DNA of 64,000 nt from Macrotis lagotis (Eukaryota; Chordata; Mammalia; Peramelemorphia; Peramelidae), in assembly GCF_037893015.1 (NCBI RefSeq), contig NC_133662.1:207587778-207651777 (forward strand), read 5' to 3'. The notes under the pieces were generated by a model. That model was not told the DNA's origin. It saw only the letters and a program-made list of their open reading frames with translations, and made no database searches. A program made the translations under genes and the position numbers. This document shows positions 44,557 through 57,299 of the stretch, piece by piece (within the stretch, counting starts at the first letter, position 1; each line of letters starts with the position of its first letter).

Positions 44557-45105
44557 TATGCACACATAGATGTATATATACGAGCATACACATGTGTATT
44601 AAAAATATATAATACTTTGCTTGTCCTTTTCAGTTCTGACTGTAGGTAGTGAATTCTTATCTTAGGATCTCAAACCATGTAAATTTTGTGAGTCCATGAT
44701 TCCAACAACTAATGTTGCAGCCAGTTAAATAGGGAGGTCCTGAGAAGCCATAATTTCTGAGCAAAAGCTTAGGTGGGAATTTAAGATTTGGATTTGTAAT
44801 AACTTCCAATCTAGAAGTTCATTCCACCCTTGGGCATCTCACATTGGAATTTGGTTCCATAATAAGGAACTCTCTTCTAATTGTCTGATTTCTCCCCAAA
44901 TTGCCATTTGAAAGAAAGTGCCCTGGATCAACTCTTTCTTCATTCCTCTACTGACTATAAACTGACTCTCAGGACTTTCTCTAGTTTCCCTCACATTTAC
45001 ACTCTTCAATTTCATTATATGTTCTATGTGCTATGTCTAAAATAGAAATTCCTTAATTTTTTTTCCTGGTTGTATTTGTATTCCTATCAGTTTATAGAGT
45101 CCTTG
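43531..45105. other. Unassigned stretch with a (TA)n microsatellite
   Basis: A TA run is at 44520-44551. Positions 43840-44050 are complex and non-repetitive, a candidate conserved non-coding element. The small open frames lack any recognisable domain. Confidence 0.45.
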
Positions 45106-45427
45106 GAACATTTGCTTTGTTCAGTTATTCTGCAGTGTCTGACTATTTGTGAACTTATGGATGAAAGCAACTTAGGATAGTCTATCATTCATTATACCTT
45201 AAAATCTGTCAAGTTCATGTTCATTGTTTCCATGATATAATCTTTTCATCTCATCTTTTCCTGTTATATGTTCCTTTTGCCTTCAGTCTTTCCCATCAGG
45301 ATCTTTTTCAATGAGTTTGTCTTCTCATTTTGTTATCAAATTATTTAAGTTTTAGTACCAACAATTGATCTGAATTAATTTAAGTATTGATTGAGTTGAT
45401 ATCTTTGTTGTCCAAGGGAACATTTTC

Positions 45428-46372
45428 CATATTTTCAGATGAGGTTATTAATGTTATCTATAGCCATATTAACAAACAAATAATCAAAAAACATGTTCTA
45501 ACTCACAATTGACTGGAGAAACACAAATTAAAACAAATCTGAGGTAATGTTTTATATATATATATATTTGCATTAGCTAATAGAACAGAAAAGGAAAAGG
45601 ACAACTGTTGGAGGGGATTTAAGGAAAATGACACATTAATACACATTGGTGGAGTTGTGAACTACTTCACCCATTCCATATATCAATTTGGAGCTATAGC
45701 AAATGTCACTACTAATTGAATCCCCAAAGAGATCAAAAACTAAAAGGAAAAGCTCTCATTTTCTCAAGTCTTTAATAGCAGTCATTTTTTAGTGGCAAGG
45801 CATTGAAAATTGAGGGGAAATCCAATTGTTGGGGAATGACTGAACAAATTGTGGTGTGTGATTATGATGGAATGCTATTCTGTCATAAGAAATAATGAGC
45901 AAGATGCTCTCAGAAATACTTGAAAAGATTTTACATGAGGTGATGAAAATCAAATAAACTGAGTACAAAGTAAACATAATAATTAAGAATGATCAGCTGT
46001 GAATGACTTAGTTTTTCACAGCAATTCTTGGTCCAAGACAACTGAAAAGGACATAAGATGAAGAATGCTATTCATTCTCAGAGAAAGAGCTCATGATGTC
46101 TGAATATAGATTGTAGCATATTTTAAAAATTTTATTTTTCTTGAGGTTTCTTTCTTTTGAGAGGGTAGTCCATGTTTTCTTTCATAGTACAACTATTATA
46201 GAAATGTTTTATATGACTACACAATTGCTATCTTTCTCAATAAGTGGTGGGGTGGGGAGGGAGGGAGGAAAGAATTTGTAATTCAAGTCTTGTTAAAATA
46301 TGTTAAAAATTGTTCTTAAATGTAACTGGGATAAATAAAATGACAAATAAATAAAAATTTTAAAGTGTCTAA
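45428..46372 (+). mobile_element. 5'-truncated plus-strand L1 inserted in the BovB-like RTE
   Basis: The ORF2 C-terminal region is readable by landmarks (ACTGGAGAAACACAAATTAA, GGTGGAGTTGTGAACTACTT, TTGGGGAATGACTGAACAAA, GAAATAATGAGCAAGATGCT). A 3' UTR with GATGATCAGCTGTGAATGA-like sequence follows, and an A-rich end at 46320-46365. The RTE resumes at once on the right (46391), so the L1 is younger than the RTE and in opposite orientation. Confidence 0.85.
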
Positions 46373-46679
46373 CCTAGCACCATGTTTAGAAAGTGTCAAT
46401 TCTGTAACTGTTTAGTTTTTCCTCATAGACCCTCACACCCATAAATTGCTACTGAAAAAAAAAATCATAGTTTCAGCTATCCAAACATTTGTTGATAATG
46501 TGATATCTCTTCATTTTAGAGTGCTCTGCAGATTTGCCCTAGTTTTCCTTCCAAGGAGCAAGAAGCATCTTTTCATTTCATCTTCAGTCACTGCTGTGAT
46601 CTGTGAGTACAAGAATATAAAATCTTATACTTCTTCCATTTGTTCTCCCTATATTTGGTAGGAAGTGGTGGAACCAGGC

Positions 46680-46935
46680 ATCAAGATTTTATATATATTA
46701 GATATATATACATGTATATATGTAAATACATGTAAATGTACATATGTAAAGGAAAATATTGTGTACATTGCTTATATGCATTGTATAATGAATATATGTA
46801 TATATGTACTGTATTTATGCAAATATATACCTATATGAATTTATATATACAAACATATATGTATATAAATATATACATATATGCCTATATATCTATACTT
46901 ATACCTATATTGGCCATAGGTATCTATATGTAGAT

Positions 46936-46987
<52 letters not shown>

Positions 46988-46990
46988 AAA
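46680..46990. repeat. TA/CATA-rich microsatellite expansion in the RTE
   Basis: A long run of TATATACATATG-type words ends in about 20 TA units (46936-46985). The RTE sequence continues on both sides, so the expansion arose inside it or after insertion of a simple sequence. Confidence 0.85.
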
Positions 46991-48199
46991 CATATAAATG
47001 TTATGTGTAAATACGTATAGTTTCAAGCCAACTTTTCCATCTTCCTCTTCTACTTTCATTAAGAGGTTTCTTATTCCTCTTCATTTTATAACTTCTGTAT
47101 AGCTGTAATTGTTGATATTTCTTCTGACAACCTTTACTGTGACTTACATCCATCCTTCCTGGCATATCATATGATGTACTCTTCATATAAGTTAAATAAA
47201 CAAGATGATAATGTACAGCCATGTCATACTCCTAATTTTAATCAGTTTTTTATTTGTTTTCAGTTCTCTTTTTGAGGAGATAAATAAGATTATCTGTTGC
47301 TCCTATCTCTTTGATAGTTTGTCAGATTTTTTTGTAAGTGTGTTTGTGTGTATGTATGTGTATGATTCAGAAAGTCAAAAGTTTTAGTATAGTCAACAAA
47401 TCAAGAAGTAGTTTTTTTTTTTGTTTTTTAAATGCATTTTCTTTCACCATAACCAAAGAAAATATTGGCACTTTTATTTCTAGTTCCTTTGATTCTTCAA
47501 AACCTAGTCTGCTTTTCTGCTAACTCTTGGGTCACATTTTGCTGAACACTTGCTTGCAGAATCTTAAGCATAATCTTGCTGGTGTATGAAATGAATGCAA
47601 TTATTAAGTAATATGAGCATTCCTTAGCATTATTCTTCTTTGACTATTTGGCATCAGTGGGTGGAGCATGAATTTTTATTACTGTGATATTAAAGGGTTT
47701 ACACTGTATAAAAATAGATGTCATTCTGTCTTTTTTTGAGATTACACCCCAGAAAGAAGAAGAGATTACACCCCACTACTGTTTTTCTCATAATTTCATT
47801 GAGTGTGAGGGACTCTATTTTTTTCTAAGGAATTCTTGTCAACAATAGTATATGTAGCAATAACCTGAATTAAATTTGTCCATCCCTGCCCATTGAAGTT
47901 CACTGATATCCAGGCTGTCAATCTTTTAATTTCTTGTTTGACATCATCTGGCTTATCTTGATTCATAGATTTTATATTCCTTGTCTTTCTTATACAATAT
48001 TAATTTTTACAACCTCAGACTTTCCTTTTGTCATCAGATGAGTTTTCACAGCTGAGTTTCCTTTTGGCTTTGACTATTTCATCAATACTAGAGCAACTTA
48101 TAGTTGTCTTTTCTCCACTAGTATATAGGACAAATTCTGACCTGAGGAGCTCTTCTGATGTGACCTAATTATATTCACATTTTTTCACATTTGAAGACA

Positions 48200-51100
48200 A
48201 AATTCTAGAGAGCAGAGGCTATCTTATCCTTTCTTTATATCTCCAATGGCCATCTCAACACATGCCACATGATAAGCATTTAATAAATGTCTTCTGTCTG
48301 GGTGACTATTTTATCTTCCTTCCACTTTCCAATTCCCCTATTTCTATTTAGAATTCTACTGTCCTTCATGTCACTAAGATTTTCAAAAATTCACAATCTA
48401 ATACTTTCCCTGCTTACTATTGTCTTCTTTTCAGAGTTGCTATAATGAATTAATAGATATTATATCTTAATTTTCTTTAGTCTTTATCTAATTTTATTTT
48501 GTAATGTATAGTGATTTGTAACAATTCCATAATTTTTCTCATATGATTTTTTGTGATGGGATGAATAATTTTGAAAAGGCCTAAATTAGTTAATACATCA
48601 TAACTTTATTTCCCTATGTTTTAAAAGCACACATATATTTGAACATACACTTGTATGAGAGACAGTAATGCTTTGTCCTGAAGAAATTGAAATGAATTTC
48701 CAAAATAATTTTTAAATGGCATTGACTCTAGGTCGAAGAAATGCAAATTCAATATTTCTTTTTCCAAAGCTAATACATTTGATATATAGTCCCAAGTATT
48801 TTACAAAACAAAACATGTGAATGGGTTTGCCCTCATTAGTTTTCAATACAAAGAAACTAAGCTGTAGAAGGCAATAAAAAGTGCATTAACATCATGAATG
48901 TCTGTAAAATAGCAAACTTGCAAAACAAAATGGACATTAAAAGTCACTGTATGATAGAATTACATATTACATTCCCATTACACTCTCAGAGCTGGCAGCT
49001 TTAGTACATCCATTACCGGCATGGGATTTGAGTGAAAGTAGAGGGGTATTAGTTCCAAGTGATTTTCATTAGGGTTAATCAATCCACCTTATCACACTGA
49101 GGATCAAAGAAATGAATTTGAATTATAATTACTGTCATATAGAAATAGTCTGCACATTTCTGAACAGGTTTCTATATCATAAGGGTGATCACTTTTTTTA
49201 AATAACTAATTTCGTTCTAATCAAATACAATAAGAAACTATTAAGTGTGGACAATAACCATGACACTGTACCAGGCACTAGATATTAAAAAGGAGCAGAA
49301 AGAAAAACAAAAAGAAACAGGCCATGGTTTCAAGATAGTTACATTTTGTTGTAGGTATATAGGATATACAAACAGAGACATACATATATAATGAGTTCCA
49401 ATATGGCTTATTGACTGGAAAACTGGCATCAAAAATGAAATGATTTATATGGCAATTTTGCCTTTGATGTACAGTTGCTGCATGACTTTAGACAAGTCAT
49501 TCAGCTTTTCTATATCTTATACAACTCTTTCAAGTCATTATATTAAAGAACTGTTGGAATTTAAGTTGCAAGGTACAAACATTTAACTTTCCCTCACTCA
49601 GCCCTAGTTTTCCTATCTGTATCATGGGTACAATGAAAGCTGTATTATCTACTTAATAGAATGACTGTGGGTGGGGTCAATGAAATAGTGGATTTATGTC
49701 TCTTTTTTATTCTTAATTTATATGCAAATTTCAGTTTTAATGATTAAATGGTTTTTTTAAAAAAATAATTTCAGCTATTTAAAATTGCAATAGATTTTCT
49801 CAGGTAGTAGACTTTCCCCTCACTAGAGAACTCCAGGTAAAGGTTGATAAGTCACTTGCTGAGTATTTTTCAGAGGTGATTATTATTCATGTATAGTTTC
49901 AATAACATTTTTAAATTTTATTTTTTTTTCCTGTGCCATTTGGGTGAATGAAGAATAATACTAATGTAATTTTTTATGCTCTCTCTGAATATTGAAACAA
50001 TTGAAACTTGGGCTCCCAATAACTGAAATGCAAAATATTAACATGTCTTTTGTGGAGGGGGGTGATAGATAATATGCTAGCAAATTCAAGAGAAATCCAA
50101 GCTTCTCTTATTATACGTTTCTTTGAATTTCTTTGAAATGGAGAAATACCAACCAAAAACATGACTACTAAAGAATTGATCCTCAAGATAGAAAAGGGAT
50201 TGTGATTATAAATTCAAGTTGCCAGACCCAGAAGAACTTTCCATTAGGGAAGCAAAGAAGGCTAGGTTTATATGTTTGAGTCATTTTCTTTGAACTTTGA
50301 AAAGTCATGAAGAATGGGAGATTCTACAAAACTCCAGGACAAATGTCTTACTTATCAAACATGGAAAGATATTCATGAAAAACATAGTCTAGTAAATTTC
50401 ACTTCAGTTAGTAGCAAAATTCTAAAAGTCTATTGCTAAAGCTATTATTTCACTTATGGAAAGAAAAAAGTAAGCACAGTTTGCATGATTTTATCAAGGA
50501 TAAATAATGGAAGACTAACCCCATTTATTTTATTGACAGGGAAAAAACTGGATTATTTTTCCTCTAGACTACTTATTAATATAGTTATAATTATATATAT
50601 ATATATAATAACTGCATTTTACTTGTCTACCTATGGGATACAATACGGAATTCAAAAATTATATTGTATGTCATAAAATAAAGAGTAGGTATTGATTTGG
50701 TTTGATGTTGTCTTAGAAGGCAGTCTGTGGTAGAATGATATACCTCTAGATCTATCTTTCTCTCTGTCATCTCTCTTTCTTAATGTGCTTTTATATATAT
50801 ATATATATTTGGGAATGTTCATATAAATCCATGTATAGGTGAAGAATTCCACATATGCAAATGAACTGTGTTTACATGAACACATGCTCATATGTATGCA
50901 AGACCAATATGGACACACACATTACAATGTGTATTTATGCTCACACATATTTATGTGCATATACATGAACACATATGTTTACATTGGATATTTGTGCACA
51001 CATGCACATATGTATTGCTTGTATTGTTTGTATATGTATTTTTACATATATACATTTCATGTGTACATAAATGCATGCATAGACACATAGAGGTATAAAT

Positions 51101-51335
51101 GTATATATGCATGTTTGTAATATGCACATACACGTTTATATGCATAGATAGATGGATGTATAGATAGAATGATAGGTAGAAAGATGTATGATAGATAGGT
51201 ATGATAGACAGATAGATGGATAGATAGATAGATGATAAAAAGAGATATATTTAGATATATTTTTGTTAACCATCTTCATCCAACTGTCATCTATAACATA
51301 ACTGTCAGCTATGGCTCCAAGAAGCTGTAGCAAAC
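48200..51335. other. Unassigned stretch with microsatellites
   Basis: Mostly unrecognised AT-rich sequence. It holds a head-like fragment of the ancient repeat at 49235-49390 (ACACTGTACCAGGCACTAGA), a TA run near 50594 and a microsatellite-rich block (next entry). Positions 48880-49090 look non-repetitive and complex. Confidence 0.45.
50755..51245. repeat. Compound microsatellite block (TA, ACATAT, GATA)
   Basis: It starts with TCTCTC and TATATA runs, continues as ACACATATGTAT-like words through 51135 and ends in degenerate GATA/GATAGATG repeats (51140-51235). Overlapping open frames on both strands here are by-products of the repeat. Confidence 0.85.
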
Positions 51336-51339
51336 CTTG

Positions 51340-51578
51340 TGGCAACACCTTAGTGAAACTATCTCATCAGATAGGCTAACCCAAGAGTGTGAAGACTTCC
51401 TCTAGAGGAATGAAGGGATGAAAATAATTTGTTCCCATGGTCATGAAACAGGTGCTAAAATTCACTTAGAGCTTGGTCATACATTACAGATATGAATATG
51501 ATCCATGGAATTACAAGTCATCTCCAGTCATCCTGACTTTTGTTCTACCAATGGACTTTCATGTTTCAGACAGTGAAA
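51340..51578 (+). mobile_element. SINE-like element homologous to 30690-30960
   Basis: It shows GACTTCCTCTAGAGGAATGA, AATAATTTGTTCCCATGGTC, GAGCTTGGTCATACATTA and CATCTCCAGTCATCCTGAC. The first three align with the copy at 30690-30960; the last is the long-form SINE 3' unit. A short SINE follows directly. Confidence 0.5.
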
Positions 51579-51722
51579 GCAGGCAGATAGATTGTGTAGT
51601 GGGTAGAACACTGGCCCTAGAGTCAGGAGGGCATAAGTTCAAATCTGACTTCCAGCGCAATACTAGCTGTGAGACCCTGGGAAAGTCATTTAACCTCATT
51701 GTCTTGCAAAAACAAAAAAAAT
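51579..51722 (+). mobile_element. tRNA-derived SINE (MAR1/WSINE-like)
   Basis: It shows GCAGATAGATTGTGTAGTGG, CACTGGCCCTAGAGTCAGGA, AGTTCAAATCTGACTTCC and CTGGGAAAGTCATTTAACC with a CAAAAACAAAAAAA tail. No clear target duplication. Confidence 0.85.
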
Positions 51723-53386
51723 GTATTTCTTTAATTCAGATTAAGCGAAGTTGATAACTGTTATGCAGCTTGCCTCACTTTAATCCAATCCATGTTGGTA
51801 AAGACATCACTTCTTTTTCTTTTTCTTTATTTATTTTCATACATGTGAACATGTATATTTTTAAGTTACAAAATTTCCTTCCACCCTCCCTTCCCAATCC
51901 CTCCCCTGAGCTGTGAATAGTCATGTTAGCATTGTGCATACATAGTTTAATACACGTGTTTACAGATTAGTTATTTTCATTATGAGGAATTAAGATTAAG
52001 GGTAAGAGATACAAAAGAGAAAATTTTTATAATATGTTCATCATATTCTAAAGTGTTGTGCTTTGTTTTGATTTTATTTCTCTGGATGGGCATAACATAG
52101 TCCAAAGCTGGACTAATATAGTTGTCCTAGCTCTCTGAACTACTGAGTTTCCATCAAGGTTGTTCATTTCACAAAGTTGTTGTTAATGTCTACATTGTTC
52201 TCTTAATTCTGCTCCCTTCGCTCAGCAAGTCATTCCATGCTTCTCTAGAGTACGACTTTCTATGATTTCTTAAAAAACAATAGTATTACATAGTATTCAT
52301 GCACCATAACTTGTTTAGCCATTCCCCAATTAATGGGAATCCCCTCAATTTCCAGTTCTTTCCCACTGCAAAAAGAGCTGCTATGAATATTTTGGAACAT
52401 ATGGCAAATTTCCCTTTTTTTAAAAAATAATTTATTCTGGATATAGACCTAGAATTGGAATTACTGGGTCAAAGGTCATGAACAGTTTTTATTGCTCTTT
52501 GGGCATAGATCCATATTGCTCTCCAAAATGGTTAGATTCATTCACAACTCTACCAGCAATGCTTCAATGTTCCAATCCTCCCACAACCCCTCCAACATTA
52601 ATAATTTTCATTTTTTCTCATCTTGGAAAAATCTGATAGGTATGAGATGATACTTCATTGTTTTAATTTGCATTTTCTAACCGATAATGATATAAATCAT
52701 TTTGTCATATGACTATATATAGTTTTAATTTCTTCATTTCAAAACTGTCTGTCCATATCATTTGACCATTTATCAATTGGAGAAATGATTTTGACCTTGT
52801 AAATTTGATGCAATTCCCTATATGTTTTAGAAATGAGACCTTCATCAGAGCTCCTGTTTCCCAGCTTTCTGCTTTCCTTCTAATTTTGGCAGCATTGATT
52901 TTATTAGCACAAAACTTTTAAAATGAATATAGTCAAAATTATTAAAATTGTAGTTTATAATGTGGTCTAATTCTTGTTTTGTCATGAATTTATCCCCTTT
53001 CCTGATAGAGTATTCCTTGATCTATTAATTAATCTATGGTATCACTCTTTATGACTAAATCCTATACCCATTTTGACCTTATTTTGGTTTAAGAGGTGAG
53101 ATGTGGATTTATGCCTAGATTTTGCCATACTGTTTTCTGGTTTTCTCAACAATTTTTGTCAAAGAGTGAGTTCTTATCCCAGAAGCTTATGTCTTTGGTT
53201 TTGTCAAATAGTAGTTTGCTATAGTTATTAACTGCAACTTCTTTTGAACCTGTCATAATCCACTGATCCATTACTCTATTTCTTAACCAGTACCAGGCAG
53301 TTTTGATGACAGCCACTTTATGGTTTAGCTTTAGATCTGGTAGACCTTTCTTTACATTTTTTTTTATCAGTTCCCTTGCTATTCTT

Positions 53387-53524
53387 TTTTCCCCCAAGGC
53401 AGTGGGGTTAAGTGATTTGTCCAAGGTCACACAGCTAGGTTAAGCAACTGAGGTTGGATTTGAACTCAGGTCCACCTGACTCCCCAGGGCTGGTGTTCTA
53501 TTCACAGTGCTAGCTAACTTCCCC
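53387..53524 (-). mobile_element. tRNA-derived SINE inside L1 ORF2
   Basis: On the plus strand: CCCCCAAGGCAGTGGGGTTA, GTCACACAGCTAGGTTAAGC, GGATTTGAACTCAGGTCCAC. CCCTTGCTATTCTT (53373-53386) and CCCTTGCAATTCTT (53525-53538) are the target duplication, 13 of 14 matching. Confidence 0.92.
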
Positions 53525-55228
53525 CCCTTGCAATTCTTGCCCTTTTGTTGCTCCAGATAATTTTATTACTCTTTTTTTTTCTAGCTTGGTAAAGTAGTTA
53601 TTTGGTAGTATGATTGGTATGGCATGGAATAAGTAATTTAATTTGGGAAGAATTGCCATCTTTATTATATTAGCATGACATACCCATGAACATTTGACAT
53701 TTTTTCAAATTATTTAGATCTGAATTTATTTGAGTGAGAAGTGCTTTACAATCATGTTCATAAAGTTTCTGGGTTTTTCTTGGGAGGTAAACTCCCAAGT
53801 ATTTAATGTGATCTATAGTTATTTTAAATGGTATCTCTCTTTCAATCTCTTGCTCTTCGACTTTGTTGTTCATACATAGAAATACTGATGATTTATGTGG
53901 ATTTATTTTATATCCTGCTACTTTGCTGAATTTATTAATTATTTCAAGGAGTTTTTTAGGTGATTTTCTCAGGTTCTCTAAGTATACAATCATATCATCT
54001 GCAAAAAGTGAAAGTTTTGCTTCCTCATTGCCAATTCTGATTCCTTCAATTCCTTTTCTTCTCTTATTGCTTCAGTTAGCATTTCTAACACTATTATTGA
54101 ATAGTCATGTTGATAAAGGGCGTCCTTGTTTGACTCCTGATTTTATTGGAAATGTTATGAGTTTATTCCCATTATATCTAATATTTGTAGATGGTTTTAG
54201 ATAGATACTATTTATTATTTTAAGAAAAACTCCATTTATTCTTAATCTTTCTAGTGTTTTTGAAGGAATGAATGTTGCATTTTATCAAAGGCTTTGCCAG
54301 CATCTACTGAGATAATCATATGATTTCTTAGTTTTACTATTGATATGTTTAATTACATTGAGTGTTTTCCTAAGGTTGAACCATCTCTGCCTACCTGATA
54401 TAAATCCTACAGATCATGGTGTATTATCTTATTAATAACTTGTAGTCTCATTGCTAAAATTGTTTTAAAGATTTTTTTTGATCAATATTCATTAGGGAAA
54501 TTGGTCTGTAATTTTCTTAGTCTGATTTGGTTCTTCCTAGTTTAGGTATTAATACCATGGTGGTGTCATAAAAAGAGTTTAGCAGAAATCCTTCCTCTCC
54601 TATTTTTTAAAATAATTTACGTAGAATATTAATTAAATGTTTCTTAAATGTTTTCAAGAATTCACTTGTAAATTCTTCTGTACCTGGTGACTTTTTCTTA
54701 TGATTTTTTCAGTTTCTTTTTCTGAAATGGGGTTATTTAAGTAATTTATTTCCTCTTCTGTTAATCTGGGCAGTTTGTATTTTTTTAAATATTCATACAG
54801 TTTCCTCAGGCTATCCAATTTATTAGCATACAATCGGAAAAGTACCTCTGAATTATCTCTTTAATTTCCTCATTGGTAGTTAGTTTACCCTTTTCAATTT
54901 TGATACTGGTAATATGATTACCTTCTGTCTTTTTTTTAAAATCAGATTTGTCTATTTTGTTGGCTTTTTCATAAAACCAATTCTTAGTTTTATTTATGAA
55001 ATCAATGGTTTTCTTGCTTTCAGTTTTATTAATCTCTCCCTTAGTTTTCAGAATTTCTAATTTGGTATTTAATTGGGGATCTTTAATTTGTTATTTTTCT
55101 AGCTTTTTCAGTTGCATATCCAATTCATTGCTCTCTTCTTTCTCTGTTTTATTCATATAGGTATTTAGAGCTATAAAGTTTCCCCTCAAAACTGCCCTTG
55201 ACTATTCCAAAAATTTTGATATGTCTCA

Positions 55229-55252
55229 TTATTATTATTATTATTATTATTA
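55229..55252. repeat. (ATT)n trinucleotide microsatellite
   Basis: About eight ATT units within L1 ORF2. Confidence 0.9.
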
Positions 55253-56629
55253 TGTTCTTGGATATAATTATTATTTCCACAATTTGCTGTGTAATCCACC
55301 TATTATTTAAAATAACATTATTTTCTTTCAAATTAGTTCTTGGTTTATCTTTCCTTGATCATGGTCTGAGAAATGTGTATTTATTATTTCTGCCTTTCTA
55401 TATTTGATTTTAAGGTATTTGTGCCTTAGTACATGATCAATTTTGGTATAGGTGCCATATATTGCTGAGAAAACAGATATATTCTTTTTTATACCCATTA
55501 AGTTTTCTCTAAAGGTCTATCATAGCTAAGTTTTCTAAAATGTCATTCACCTTCTTAATTTCCTTCTTATTTTGTTGTTAGATTTATCTAGTTCTTACAG
55601 AGGGAGATTGAGGTCTCCCATTATTAAAGTTTTGCTGTCTATGTCCCCTTGTAATTCACTCACCTTTTCCTCTAGGATTTTGGATGCTATACCACTAGGT
55701 GCAAACATATTTAGTAATGATTCAGCTTCATTACCTTTTTTAAGAGACATATATTTTTTTCTTATCCCTTTTAACGAGATTGATTTTTGCTTTTACTTTA
55801 TATGAGATTAAAATCGCTATCCTTGATTTTTTTTTACTTCAGTTGAAGCATAAGATATTTTGCTCCAGCCTTTTACCTTTACTCACATGTATCTTTAGGC
55901 TTCAGATGTGTTTCTTGTAAACAGCATATTGTAGGATTATGGTTTATAATCCATTCTGCTATTTACTTACATTTTATGGAACAGTTCATCCCATTCACAT
56001 TTACAATTAAGATGATCAATTCTGTATTTCCCTGCATGCTTTCTTTCTCCACTTACATTTTCTCTTTCCTTTTCTCTCATTCTCACCAAAATTTTATTAC
56101 CTTTCCCCCTTTAACTTTTCTTTTAAAAATTTCTTTCAGTTTCTTTCACTTATACCTTCACCTTCCCTTTTATCAGTCTCTTCTACCCTTATCTTTCCCT
56201 TTCCCAGTCCTGACCCCCACTTCCATGTAGATTAAGTTAGATTTTTAAACCCAAGTGGGAATGTATTTTATTTCCTCTCTAGGATAAATATCTTGAATAG
56301 AATTTACTTAGCATTCACATTCTCCCTTCTTTCTCTCTCTCTACAATTTTAAATCTTTGTGCCTCTTTCCATAGGTGTTATTTATTGTTCTTATACTATT
56401 AATCAGGTATTATCATTAATCACAGTTTTATTATTTGATTGCTTGTTAGGCTCATATTGTTATTAAGATATCATGACCAATTTTTTGCTTGATTGTTTGA
56501 TAAGCAGCATTGACTCAAATTGCATGAAATCATAATTATAATCTTTTTTTTAACCATACCCCCTTTTAAAGTATCTTTCAAGTACACAATCCTCCTCATG
56601 AGCCAAAGTATCATCCAGAGCCATATCAT

Positions 56630-57085
56630 TTTTTGAATTATTTGTGCTCCTCCGCCCAGGCCTATTTTCTCTCATGCTTTACCCCTCCTCCCTTGTCCCA
56701 GAGTACTTAACCCCTTGCTAAGTGAATTAAAGGTTAAGTCAAACCCTGATCTAATAAACAAGAATCTTACCTCTTTATACTGGGAGGCTCTGAAAGTCTC
56801 ACCTAAGAGTTTTTCAAATGATTGTAAATTACAGAAACAACGACTCAGGACTACCCAGCTTATGATGCCCTCATTAGACAAGGTGCTGAGCTTTTTCAAC
56901 ACAGCAGAATTAAAGTGGATCAAAGGATAATGAGACACTTAAGTTTAAGGTTAACAGTCCTGCTTTTCTTCAGGGATTTTTGTCTCAAACATAGTGATGT
57001 CATTTTGAAACTCTTCAATGGAGAGATAAGACCCAACTATACCTGTATCATTTAAGTCTATTTTCTTTAATTATCCAAAAAGAAG
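56630..57085 (-). mobile_element. Unclassified retroposon-like element, inverted homologue of 63415-63910
   Basis: The reverse complement of this block aligns along its length with 63415-63910. Shared words include AATAGGCCTGGG, CACCTTGTCTAATGAGGGCA, ATGACATCA and GGGTCTTATCTCTCCATTGA (AGGTCTTGTTTCTCAATTGA in the other copy). It interrupts the ORF1-side region of the L1. On the plus strand it includes AACATAGTGATGTCATTTTG, which resembles the 3' tail of the LINE at 31240-36830 (ACATAGTGATACCATTTTGA), so it may be a LINE-dependent SINE or an LTR-like unit. No frame is convincing. Confidence 0.6.
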
Positions 57086-57299
57086 TGAAGATCTGCATAA
57101 TTAGAAGTGTTACATCTTTCCTTTTAGTATTGTATATAATTTGATGGTCTTGACCCCATTTGTTTTGTTTTGTTTGTTCTCCTTCCCCTTTACATATACC
57201 TTTTTTTTCAATTTAGCACCTGATTTGTGCATTTAGCAATTGAATTCTCTCTTCAGTTCTGGTCTTTGTGTCAGGAAATTCTGGAAGTTCTCTATTTCA

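Larger units (their letters stand above)
45110..48195 (-). mobile_element. BovB-like RTE LINE, interrupted by L1
   Basis: On the plus strand the landmarks follow the reverse complement of BovB/RTE in order: CTTTCCCATCAGGATCTTTT (45289), TTGTTGTCCAAGGGAAC (45406), then after the L1 AAAGTGTCAATTCTGTAACT (46391), GTTTTCCTTCCAAGGAGCAA (46543), AGTTTCAAGCCAACTTTTCC (47018), TTTCATTAAGAGG (47055), GTTAAATAAACAAGATGATA (47190), GCATAATCTTGCTGGTG (47568) and GACTATTTGGCATCAGTGGG (47642). These cover the reverse transcriptase C-terminal side back towards its N-terminal side; the part beyond about 47700 is less certain. There is no open frame. BovB/RTE elements encode a single endonuclease-reverse transcriptase protein. 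Confidence 0.75.
52150..56020 (-). pseudogene. L1 ORF2 pseudogene (endonuclease and reverse transcriptase)
   Basis: On the minus strand the endonuclease region is at about 55450-56020 (GAGATTGAGGTCTCCCATTA on the plus strand). Linker and fingers follow at 54450-55200, the FADD polymerase box at 53994-54005, then MIVYLENLRK and IKYLGVYLPR (53670-53993), IKTAWYWLRN (53146-53430) and the C-terminal part down to about 52150. The plus-strand frame 53863-54204 is its shadow. Multiple stops and shifts break the frame, and the SINE at 53387 splits the part after the polymerase domain. Confidence 0.9.

Noticed and set aside
47738..47776. Short duplicated GAGATTACACCCCA at 47738 and 47763
   Set aside because: A 14-bp local duplication within the decayed RTE; too small to mean more than replication slippage.
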